Source: Flavisolibacter sp.
Lineage (GTDB): Bacteria; Bacteroidota; Bacteroidia; Chitinophagales; Chitinophagaceae
Assembly (NCBI GenBank): GCA_013695175.1
Contig: JACDAZ010000347.1
Location: 1-5,214 of the forward strand
Direction: 5' to 3'
DNA length: 5,214 nt
Under the pieces are notes generated by a model. The model was not told the origin of the DNA. It was given only the letters and a program-made list of their open reading frames with translations, and searched no databases. Positions 1-5,214 of this stretch are shown here, piece after piece. A program made the position numbers and the translations under genes. The stretch's first letter is position 1. Each line of letters starts with the position of its first letter.

Positions 1-438
1 TCTTTTAATGCAATTCTTGAAACACATTTTGATACTGCTGTTGGTAAAGTAAATGTTGCCGGACAAGATATTGGTCGAGTGCTGCTCAATCTTTTTAATA
101 ATGCATTTTATGCTGTGAGTGAAAAGAAGAGATCAGCGGGTACTGACTATGAACCTATAGTGCAGGTAACTACTACTAAAACAGAAAATAGTATTCAAAT
201 AAAGGTTAAGGATAATGGAAATGGGATTCCTGAAAAGGTACTTGATAAAATATTTCAACCCTTCTTTACTACCAAGCCAACCGGACAGGGAACAGGTTTG
301 GGTTTGTCGCTGGCATTTGATATTGTTACCAAAGGGCATGGCGGTGAGTTGAAAGTGGGAACCCTGTCTGCCGAAGCGGCAGCGCAGGCAGGGAAGGAAG
401 GTGAAGGAACTGAGTTTATTATTTTGTTACCGGTTTGA
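1..438 (+). CDS. Sensor histidine kinase, C-terminal part (5' end outside window)
   Basis: The frame is open from base 1, so this is the last 145 residues of a longer protein; the internal GTG at 79 is not its start. It is the HATPase_c ATP-binding domain of a two-component kinase. Visible motifs, counted from base 1: N-box with the NN pair near residues 33-34, G1 box DNGNGIP from residue 71, F-box QPFFTTKPT, and G2 box GQGTGLGLS at about 95-103. The dimerisation domain with the phospho-histidine lies upstream. It is a close paralogue of the complete kinase at 1209-3245, sharing long identical runs such as QDIGRVLLNL and DNGNGIPEKVL. Compared with that paralogue it carries about 10 extra Ala-rich residues (LSAEAAAQAG) between the last two strands, encoded by a palindromic element. 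Its sensor input and partner regulator cannot be seen. Confidence 0.95.
   Translation, partial: SFNAILETHFDTAVGKVNVAGQDIGRVLLNLFNNAFYAVSEKKRSAGTDYEPIVQVTTTKTENSIQIKVKDNGNGIPEKVLDKIFQPFFTTKPTGQGTGLGLSLAFDIVTKGHGGELKVGTLSAEAAAQAGKEGEGTEFIILLPV
362..393. repeat. Palindromic element inserted in frame in HK1
   Basis: The arms CCCTGTCTGC (362-371) and GCAGGCAGGG (384-393) pair over 10 positions with one G-T wobble. An alternative inner hairpin pairs CTGCCG (368-373) with CGGCAG (377-382) around an AAG loop. The paralogues at 3180-3242 and 4160-4236 lack this stretch, so about 30 nt appear to have been gained without a stop or frameshift. GC-rich palindromes of this look are, from memory, common in Chitinophagaceae genomes; that remains to be confirmed by counting copies. 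Confidence 0.7.
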
Positions 439-446
439 TATGAGTC

Positions 447-533
447 GTGCCGATGGCACTCGGGTGATGCGTTCGGTTTTGAATGCTCCGGAATAAATTC
501 CGGAGTTACAAGACGGAACCGAGCCTATGGCTC
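447..533 (+). repeat. RAYT-associated three-hairpin module A
   Basis: Three hairpins stand in a row. The first is GTGCC-GAT-GGCAC at 447-459. The second has 9-bp arms CTCCGGAAT / ATTCCGGAG around AA at 486-505. The third is GAGCC-TAT-GGCTC at 521-533. The gaps are 26 and 15 nt. The module starts 8 nt after the HK1 stop codon. It matches the reverse complement of module B (622-708) in order, stem lengths, loop lengths and gap lengths, with five compensatory stem differences. No T-tract follows any hairpin, so these are unlikely to be intrinsic terminators. Such repeats next to a Y1 transposase are expected to be its DNA substrate, as REP sequences are for RAYTs. Confidence 0.85.
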
Positions 534-621
534 TGCCACATGCTGAAAGCCGGTATCTCTGGAATAGAAATAATGAGTAAGAATTTAAAAAATAAACGAT
601 GTTCTGAAACTAAAAGATCCA
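534..621. other. Spacer between modules A and B, no gene seen
   Basis: This 88-nt stretch separates the two inverted modules. Its second half is AT-rich (from about 570). I see no strong hairpin, convincing reading frame or promoter in it. A short frame at 483-704 crosses it but runs through the hairpins and has no recognisable protein character. Confidence 0.5.
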
Positions 622-708
622 GAGGCGCAGCCTCGATACTATTTTGCAACAACGGACTTCAGTCCGTTGACAAGAAAACTGAAAAGCAAAACAGAGAGCC
701 GTAGGCTC
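622..708 (-). repeat. RAYT-associated three-hairpin module B (inverted copy of A)
   Basis: On the + strand the hairpins are GAGGC-GCA-GCCTC (622-634), arms CAACGGACT / AGTCCGTTG around TC (650-669), and GAGCC-GTA-GGCTC (696-708), with gaps of 15 and 26 nt. That is the mirror image of module A. Read on the minus strand, the 15-nt gap matches A at 9 of 15 positions. The 26-nt gap shares the core TTC(A/G)GTTTT. The module ends 20 nt before the transposase ATG, so it also forms the upstream or 5' UTR region of that gene. Confidence 0.85.
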
Positions 709-728
709 GTAACATAAAACATAACCAC

Positions 729-1204
729 ATGGCCAACACCTATCACCAGATCTACCTGCAAACAGTATTTGCTGTAAAATACCGCAATGCAGTATTTGCT
801 AAATCCTGGCGAACGAAACTGCAGGGAGTGATAGGCAACCTGATAAATGAAACAGGTTGTAAAACCATCATCGTAAATGGTGTGGACGATCATATACATT
901 GCTTCCTCGGCCTAAGACCTGCAGTATCTGTATCTGAACTCATGAAAACTGTAAAAGCTAAATCATCGAAATTTATAAACGACCATTCACTTACACCTAA
1001 TAGATTTGAATGGCAAGAGGGCTATGGCGTATTTTCTTACAGACAAAGAGATGTTGACCAGATATATAAGTATATTCATCCCGATAGCTATCGGGACAGG
1101 AATCACATCACGCAAAACAAAGTTTCCATGAAGAGTATCTTGATTTATTGAAAGAATTTGAAATTGGATACGATGAACAATATATTTTTCAGGAATTAAT
1201 TTAA
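729..1204 (+). pseudogene. IS200/RAYT-type Y1 transposase, frameshifted by a palindrome
   Basis: The open frame from ATG 729 stops at 1151 (140 aa), but the old frame continues to TAA 1202-1204. The protein begins MANTYHQIYLQTVFAVKYR, typical of Bacteroidota IS200-like Y1 transposases (Y1_Tnp, HUH single-strand DNA transposases). The HUH pair is H55-I-H57 in DDHIHCF. The conserved WQEGYGVFSY block follows, and the catalytic tyrosine is most likely Y115 in YKYIH (1071-1073). Directly after H117 a palindrome (1079-1096) shifts the frame. Downstream the original frame reads GQESHHAKQSFHEEYLDLL and ends FQELI, the expected family C-terminus. Removing 14 nt would restore 153 aa, the usual length of about 150. 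The product is therefore probably inactive. No guide-RNA-type TnpB or IscB gene is attached, which together with the flanking hairpins favours a RAYT over a complete IS605-type element. Confidence 0.88.
1079..1096. repeat. 18-nt perfect palindrome inside the transposase
   Basis: TCCCGATAGCTATCGGGA is its own reverse complement. It sits between the codons for Y115-I-H117 and the remaining C-terminal frame (GQESHH...). It adds a net 14 nt (or 17 if one codon was lost as well), which causes the frameshift. It shares no sequence with modules A and B or with the HK1 palindrome, so it belongs to a different repeat family. No clear target-site duplication is seen. Confidence 0.85.
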
Positions 1205-1208
1205 CAGG

Positions 1209-3245
1209 ATGAAATTTTATATAAAAGTATTACTCTTATTACTGATACCCTCCTGGCTCAGTGCACAGACCGGCACTTTTTATGATTACCATTATTACAG
1301 TCAACAAAGGGTTGACAGTTTGCAATTACTTTTTAACAGCACCCCTAACGATACCATAAAAATGGCTGTATCGAGGGACCTGGGTTTGTATTATGGTGAA
1401 TCCAATTCGGATAGTGCTTTTTATTTTCAATCATTGCAGTTGAAAATTGCAGAAAAGCTAAACCAAAGACTATGGATGGCTGACGCTAATGATATACTCG
1501 GGTATATCGAAACCAAGAGAGGAAATTATCCAGCTGCATTGCAACATTTTCTTGCAGGCATTAAGTTGGCAGAAGATGTTGAAACGGAAAAAAACATCTG
1601 GCGGGTAACCAAATTTTCCGGAGATGGCAATCCTAAAAAAGCAAGATTAACCTCGCTGGCCAATATCAGCAATGATTTTGGATTGTTGTACCAGACAATA
1701 GCAAACATGGAAAAACAAATAGAATGGTTCAACAAATCAATAAGCATTAGCAAAAAAATTAATGATCCTATAGTACTTTCCTATTCCTATGGAAACCTTG
1801 GTGTAGCATATATGAATCAAGGAAAGACAGATACAGCATTACAACTATTTAATCAGGCATTAGATTACGCATATTCAGCAGGATTTATAAAATTTATAGG
1901 TACAATCACTTTTCCAATAGGAAATATTTACCTGAACAGGCAGGAATATGATTCAGCTAAAAAATATTTTCAGCAGACCGTCAATGTAAGCCTGGCAATA
2001 GATAATCCTTCCAGCGAGGCCTATGGTTATGTCGGTTTTGCAATTCTTTATGAGAAAATAAATCAACTGGACTCAGGATTTTATTATGCCAGGAGGGCCT
2101 TGGATATTTTTACTAAAACTGTAGAACCTTCCGGAAAACTTCTGGCTTTCGAAGTGATGACCTCACTATTTAAAAAGAATGCTCAGATAGACAGTGCATT
2201 TTCTTACCAGCAAATGTCAATGGCGGTAAAGGACAGTTTACACAATTCAGATAAGATAAAACAGTTTGAAAATATAGGATTTGATCAGCAGTTGAAAGTG
2301 CAAGAACTGGAAAAAGAAAAAGCGATTATTCAAAACAGGAACTCAACTATTGCCTTTATTAGTGGCTCTTTTGTATTCCTTTTGATTGGATTACTCCTTT
2401 ATAAAAACAACAGGCAAAAGCAAAAAGCAAATAAAGTTTTAGAAAAAACATTGACTGATTTAAAATCCACCCAATCTCAGCTTATCCAGTCAGAAAAGAT
2501 GGCCAGCCTTGGAGAACTTACAGCGGGCATTGCACACGAAATTCAAAACCCATTAAACTTCGTCAATAATTTTTCTGAAATCAATACTGAACTCATTGAA
2601 GAGCTGAAAGCAGAACTAGCAGCAGGCAATGGGCAAGAGGCACTGGCGTTTGCTGATGACATAAAAGAAAACGAACGAAAAATAAATCATCATGGCAAAC
2701 GTGCTGATACAATTGTAAAAGGCATGTTGCAACATAGCCGAAGTTCAAAAGGAGAAAAAGAACCAACAGACATCAATGCTTTAGCAGATGAATACCTGAG
2801 ATTGGCTTACTACGGTTTAAGGGCTAAGGATAACAGTTTCAATTCAAATTTTACAACGAATTTTGATAAAGGCATTGGCAAAATAGATGTTGCACCACAG
2901 GATATAGGAAGAGTGTTGTTGAACTTGTACAACAACGCATTTTACTCAGTGTTGGAAAAGAAAAAAAGATTGAATGAAATGTTTGAACCCGCTGTTTCAG
3001 TGAGTACGAAAATAGTTGCTGATAATGTAGTCATTACTGTAAAAGACAACGGTAACGGAATACCTGAAAAGGTGCTCGAGAAAATCTATCAGCCATTCTT
3101 CACCACCAAACCTACAGGAGAAGGAACAGGTTTAGGTCTGTCTATAAGTTATGATATTATTACTAAGGGGCATAATGGTGAAATAAAAGTAGAAACGCAA
3201 GAAGGTGAAGGTTCTGAATTTATTATTCAAATTCCCATCAGGTAG
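1209..3245 (+). CDS. TPR-containing transmembrane sensor histidine kinase
   Basis: A complete 678-aa two-component sensor kinase. Residues 1-19 are a signal peptide (hydrophobic L/I run, cleavage near LSA-Q20), so the TPR part should lie in the periplasm. Residues about 50-350 hold degenerate TPR repeats, clearest around G195 (GNLGVAYMNQG) and in GNIYLNRQEYDSAKKYF. A short coiled coil (about 360-378) leads to one membrane helix at about 381-398, then a basic cytoplasmic linker. The HisKA box SLGELTAGIAHEIQNPLNF gives phospho-acceptor H443. The HATPase domain shows the N-box (N575/N576), G1 DNGNGIP (613-619), the F-box, and G2 GEGTGLGLS (637-645). No receiver or DNA-binding domain is fused and no response regulator lies nearby, so its partner is elsewhere. 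The start at 1209 is 4 nt after the old transposase stop, and no separate promoter is visible. The ligand is unknown. Confidence 0.96.
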   Translation: MKFYIKVLLLLLIPSWLSAQTGTFYDYHYYSQQRVDSLQLLFNSTPNDTIKMAVSRDLGLYYGESNSDSAFYFQSLQLKIAEKLNQRLWMADANDILGYIETKRGNYPAALQHFLAGIKLAEDVETEKNIWRVTKFSGDGNPKKARLTSLANISNDFGLLYQTIANMEKQIEWFNKSISISKKINDPIVLSYSYGNLGVAYMNQGKTDTALQLFNQALDYAYSAGFIKFIGTITFPIGNIYLNRQEYDSAKKYFQQTVNVSLAIDNPSSEAYGYVGFAILYEKINQLDSGFYYARRALDIFTKTVEPSGKLLAFEVMTSLFKKNAQIDSAFSYQQMSMAVKDSLHNSDKIKQFENIGFDQQLKVQELEKEKAIIQNRNSTIAFISGSFVFLLIGLLLYKNNRQKQKANKVLEKTLTDLKSTQSQLIQSEKMASLGELTAGIAHEIQNPLNFVNNFSEINTELIEELKAELAAGNGQEALAFADDIKENERKINHHGKRADTIVKGMLQHSRSSKGEKEPTDINALADEYLRLAYYGLRAKDNSFNSNFTTNFDKGIGKIDVAPQDIGRVLLNLYNNAFYSVLEKKKRLNEMFEPAVSVSTKIVADNVVITVKDNGNGIPEKVLEKIYQPFFTTKPTGEGTGLGLSISYDIITKGHNGEIKVETQEGEGSEFIIQIPIR

Positions 3246-3320
3246 GCTTTTAGATTGTTTAATTTTTAATTAATGAATTAATAAATAATAATGTATTTTG
3301 TTTCAATCGAGCATCAATAA
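3246..3320. other. AT-rich intergenic spacer
   Basis: A 75-nt, very AT-rich gap between the kinase and the small gene. It may hold the promoter for the nucleotidyltransferase pair: TATTTTG at 3294-3300 is one base short of the Bacteroidota -7 consensus TAnnTTTG, and no well-placed upstream TTG-type element is seen. The only hairpin (TTAATT / AATTAA, 3266-3281) is all A-T and weak. Confidence 0.4.
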
Positions 3321-3536
3321 ATGAATATTAAAGAATCTCCAAATCATAAGCAATATTTAGCAACTCTTAAAAAAATGAGTCCTGAGCAACGGTTACTTAA
3401 AGCATTGGAAATATCTGCAATTACGAAAAAGCTTTTCATCAACGGTCTTCATAAAAGATTTTCAGATAAAACAGAGGCTGAAATAAAAGAAATTTATTTA
3501 CAACGATTAAGTAAATGTTACAACCGAAACTATTAA
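3321..3536 (+). CDS. Small helical protein paired with nucleotidyltransferase, function unknown
   Basis: A 71-aa, charged, probably all-helical protein with no signal peptide or membrane segment. The core is MSPEQRLLKALEISAITKK followed by LFINGLHKRF, and the end is [11 protein letters not shown] recall similar small proteins of the pattern 'KAxELSxxxKxLFxxGLxxRFP...ERLxKCHNRNY' upstream of nucleotidyltransferase genes in other prokaryotes, but I cannot name a characterised member. The gene overlaps the next one by 22 nt (3515-3536), so the two are almost certainly co-transcribed and translationally coupled. A partner, regulator or antitoxin role is inference from size and gene order only. 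The ATG at 3321 follows an AT-rich leader with no clear ribosome binding site. Confidence 0.75.
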   Translation: MNIKESPNHKQYLATLKKMSPEQRLLKALEISAITKKLFINGLHKRFSDKTEAEIKEIYLQRLSKCYNRNY

Positions 3537-4084
3537 TAAAAATTTTGGATCTGCTCAATGAAAATCACATTGATTATATGATTACCGGCTCTCTTGTTTC
3601 CAGTATTCAGGGTGAACCAAGAGCAACACATGATGTTGACATTGTTGTTAATATAACCAATACAGCTATATTTTCTCTGACCCAGGCATTTATGCCTCCC
3701 GATTATTACTTATCTGAATCAGCCATTGAAGACGCTATACAGAATAAGTCCATGTTCAACCTGTTAGATACTACTGAAGGAGACAAAGCTGATTTCTGGA
3801 TTCTTACTGATGAACCCTTTGACCAGTTGAGATTTGCAAGAAAGCATGAAGAAAATATATTAGGATTTTCAATGAAAATTTCAAGCCCGGAAGACACTAT
3901 TCTCATGAAGTTGCGCTGGGCAAAACTATCGGGAGGCAGTGAAAAACAATTTACCGATGCCTTGAGGGTGTACGAAGTTCAGTATGCAAATCTCGATCAC
4001 GACTATATGGAAGAATGGGCGCAAGCTTTAGAAATAAAAGAAATTTGGCAGAGGCTAAAACAGGAAGCGCAGCCCCTAATATAA
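3515..4084 (+). CDS. MNT/AbiEii-like nucleotidyltransferase
   Basis: A 189-aa protein of the polymerase-beta-type nucleotidyltransferase superfamily. The N-terminal helix is followed by G25-S26 and the metal-binding pair D40-V-D42 in the block [14 protein letters not shown] third acidic residue is likely D93 in KADFWIL. The stretch [20 protein letters not shown] and the C-terminal W-rich helix ([14 protein letters not shown]) match AbiEii/DUF6036-like nucleotidyltransferases. Such enzymes transfer an NMP to a protein or RNA acceptor, and several known relatives act in toxin-antitoxin or phage-defence pairs. The substrate here is unknown. All catalytic residues are present, so it is probably active. 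The start at 3515 overlaps the upstream gene by 22 nt. The stop at 4082-4084 lies 2 nt before the in-frame ATG of a histidine-kinase remnant, which marks a junction. Confidence 0.88.
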   Translation: MLQPKLLIKILDLLNENHIDYMITGSLVSSIQGEPRATHDVDIVVNITNTAIFSLTQAFMPPDYYLSESAIEDAIQNKSMFNLLDTTEGDKADFWILTDEPFDQLRFARKHEENILGFSMKISSPEDTILMKLRWAKLSGGSEKQFTDALRVYEVQYANLDHDYMEEWAQALEIKEIWQRLKQEAQPLI

Positions 4085-4086
4085 CA

Positions 4087-4239
4087 ATGGAAACAAAACC
4101 CACAGGTGAAGGAACAGGTTTAGGATTGTCTCTGAGTTATGACATTATTACAAAAGGCCACAGCGGACAACTAAGAGTACAGACAATTGAAACAGAAGGA
4201 TCCGAATTTATTATTGAGTTACCAAACTTACGATCATGA
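4087..4239 (+). pseudogene. Histidine kinase C-terminal remnant (HK3)
   Basis: From codon 4093 the frame reads [19 protein letters not shown] and continues to [12 protein letters not shown], then TGA. This equals the last ~48 residues of the HATPase domain in HK1 and HK2: the G2 lid and the last strands. The H-box, N-box and G1 box are absent, so it cannot bind ATP or autophosphorylate. Homology begins abruptly at the T before KPTG. Sequence before that in the same frame overlaps the nucleotidyltransferase and is a shadow. An ATG at 4087 could in principle start a 50-aa peptide, but nothing suggests it is used. It is a deletion or insertion scar of a third kinase, or a duplicated 3' end of HK2. 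Confidence 0.85.
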
Positions 4240-4240
4240 T

Positions 4241-4458
4241 ATGCTTAAGTAGTTTATTTACTTGCATTTTTACATTTTAGGGTAATGTTGCAACAGCTCA
4301 AAATGGCGATGGATGATTAAAGATGGAAAAATAATTGCTATTGGAAAAAATAAGTCAATCACTCCTGCCAAAACAATTGACGCAAAAGGACTTATTGAAG
4401 CACGGGGTTTATAGATGTACATGGTAAAATAGAAGATGGTAAAATACACCCCGGATAG
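4241..4458 (+). pseudogene. Decayed N-terminus of a secreted amidohydrolase
   Basis: Three short frames read together resemble the start of a secreted metal-dependent amidohydrolase. First (about 4251-4313): SSLFTCIFTF, a stop, then GNVATAQNGDG, a broken signal peptide with the usual AQ end. Second (4316-4411): IKDGKIIAIGKNKSITPAK then TIDAKGLIEARG, the typical small beta-sandwich with the 'DG+I.AIG' motif. Third (4405-4455): GFIDVHGKIEDGKI, the 'GFIDxHxH' metal-site motif with its second His replaced by Lys. A missing base near 4403-4405 breaks the frame, and stops stand at 4278-4280, 4314-4316 and 4456-4458. An 11-nt direct repeat (4421-4431 and 4436-4446) lies at the end. The catalytic barrel is missing altogether. 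The exact enzyme subtype cannot be told. Confidence 0.72.
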
Positions 4459-4514
4459 TGATTTAAAATTAAAAGCAAAAATGCAGCTGTAACTTTTTAT
4501 AAATTGCATAAATA

Positions 4515-5214
4515 ATGAAATTTTTAATTTTTACGTGCAGCTTATTAATTACCGCTAGTGCAAATGCACAAGCTAACATTGAACCTTTTCTATCCGTTCC
4601 ATTCCCTACCGAACTAAAAAGTTCAAAAGACGGGAAAACAATAGCCTGGGTTTTTAATAATAAAGGAGTAAGAAACATATTTACTTCAGAAGCACCTGCA
4701 TTTGAATATAAAAAAATAACATCATTTACTGATGATGATGGAATGGAAATAATCAATTTAGAGTTTACTCCAGATAATAACAATATAATATTTGTAAAAG
4801 GTAATGCCCCTAATACTAAAGGCGAACCTGCTAATCCGGCACAACTACAATATAGCACTGAAAGAACCTTATGGATTATTAAAAAATCAGGAGACAGTTT
4901 AAAAAGAATTGCTGTTGGTAATCAACCTAAAGTTTCTCCCGATGGTAAGAAGCTTGCTTTTGTGCAAGGTGGTCAGGTATGGCTTTTCAACTTTGACAGT
5001 AGTAGTAAACCTGCGGAAAAATTATTTAGTTCCAGAGGCTCTCAAAATTCTTTAAAATGGTCTCCGGATGGGTCTATGCTGGCTTTTGTAAGTGCCAGAG
5101 ATAATTATTCTTTTATTGGTGTTTATTATTTAAATAAAAAGCAGGTTCAATTTATAGCTCCAGGCGTTGATATTGATATAGAGCCTGCCTGGGCGCCGGA
5201 TGGAGCCTCACTTG
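4515..5214 (+). CDS. Secreted S9-family peptidase, N-terminal propeller part (3' end outside window)
   Basis: The frame from ATG 4515 is open to the window end (233 codons). It begins MKFLIFTCSLLITASANAQA, a clear signal peptide with cleavage near ANA-Q, so the product is exported. The rest consists of WD40/PD40-like propeller blades with repeated SPDG-type turns: SSKDGKTIAWVF, VSPDGKKLAFVQGGQVWLF, WSPDGSMLAFVS, WAPDGASL. The block GVRNIFTSEAPAFE, followed by DDDGMEI, matches the N-terminus of bacterial prolyl-oligopeptidase/dipeptidyl-peptidase-type S9 enzymes as I remember them, whose alpha/beta-hydrolase catalytic domain would follow downstream. That domain is not visible, so a TolB-like or propeller-amidohydrolase protein remains possible. 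The preceding sequence is AT-rich, without a clear ribosome binding site, which is usual in Bacteroidota. The long minus-strand frame opposite its 5' part is a shadow. Confidence 0.85.
   Translation, partial: MKFLIFTCSLLITASANAQANIEPFLSVPFPTELKSSKDGKTIAWVFNNKGVRNIFTSEAPAFEYKKITSFTDDDGMEIINLEFTPDNNNIIFVKGNAPNTKGEPANPAQLQYSTERTLWIIKKSGDSLKRIAVGNQPKVSPDGKKLAFVQGGQVWLFNFDSSSKPAEKLFSSRGSQNSLKWSPDGSMLAFVSARDNYSFIGVYYLNKKQVQFIAPGVDIDIEPAWAPDGASL

Noticed and set aside
483..704. 73-aa open frame on the + strand
   Set aside because: It runs through the hairpin modules, has no recognisable protein features, and its content is explained by the inverted repeats.
447..708. CRISPR array
   Set aside because: The repeated units are inverted, not direct, differ in sequence by compensatory changes, and number only two; no cas gene is present.
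1077..1151. Programmed frameshifting to make a full transposase
   Set aside because: No slippery heptamer is seen, the lesion coincides exactly with a net 14-nt palindrome insertion, and a -1 or +1 slip would leave extra residues next to the catalytic tyrosine.
3266..3281. Inverted repeat TTAATT / AATTAA as a terminator for the kinase
   Set aside because: The stem is only six A-T pairs with no following T-tract; it is what an AT-rich spacer gives by chance.
4015..4086. Upstream extension of the histidine-kinase remnant frame
   Set aside because: These codons overlap the end of the nucleotidyltransferase in another frame and have no kinase similarity; homology begins only at 4093.
4490..4497. 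TAACTTTT as a Bacteroidota -7 promoter element for the peptidase gene
   Set aside because: It matches TAnnTTTG at all but the last base, but no suitable -33 element is placed upstream and such matches are frequent in AT-rich DNA.
4469..4858. 129-aa open frame on the minus strand
   Set aside because: It lies opposite the start of the secreted peptidase, whose + strand frame has a signal peptide and propeller motifs; the minus frame is a shadow.

Overview
The window looks like a low-GC member of the Bacteroidota, most likely a Chitinophagaceae-type soil or freshwater bacterium. This rests on gene content: secreted TPR-type sensor histidine kinases, a Bacteroidota-style IS200/RAYT-like transposase, signal peptides ending in AQ, and starts without a clear Shine-Dalgarno sequence. 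The taxonomy is inference; no rRNA or marker gene is present.

Layout on the + strand. (1) 1-438 is the 3' end of a sensor histidine kinase (HK1), with a palindromic element inserted in frame near its C-terminus. (2) 439-728 holds no gene but contains two 87-nt modules in opposite orientation, each made of three hairpins in the order short-long-short. Their spacings match to the base and their stems differ by compensatory changes. (3) 729-1204 is a Y1/HUH transposase of the IS200/RAYT type, frameshifted by an 18-nt perfect palindrome just after its catalytic tyrosine. (4) 1209-3245 is a complete TPR sensor histidine kinase (HK2) starting 4 nt after the old transposase stop. (5) 3321-4084 is a compact two-gene unit, a 71-aa protein of unknown function overlapping a 189-aa nucleotidyltransferase. 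(6) 4087-4239 is the last ~49 residues of a third histidine kinase (HK3 remnant). (7) About 4241-4458 is a decayed N-terminus of a secreted amidohydrolase. (8) 4515 to the window end is the N-terminal propeller part of a secreted S9-family peptidase.

The region reads as a decayed accessory locus: an old tandem array of paralogous histidine kinases, penetrated by a RAYT with its own repeats and by a nucleotidyltransferase pair. The pair is bracketed by two diverged direct copies of a histidine-kinase 3' end. HK2, the nucleotidyltransferase pair and the peptidase look intact; the transposase, HK3 and the amidohydrolase look dead.

The most distinctive feature is the RAYT-associated repeat pair at 447-708, which resembles a BIME (a REP-type inverted pair) of the Bacteroidota. 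Two further unrelated palindromic insertions lie nearby, one inside HK1 and one inside the transposase itself.
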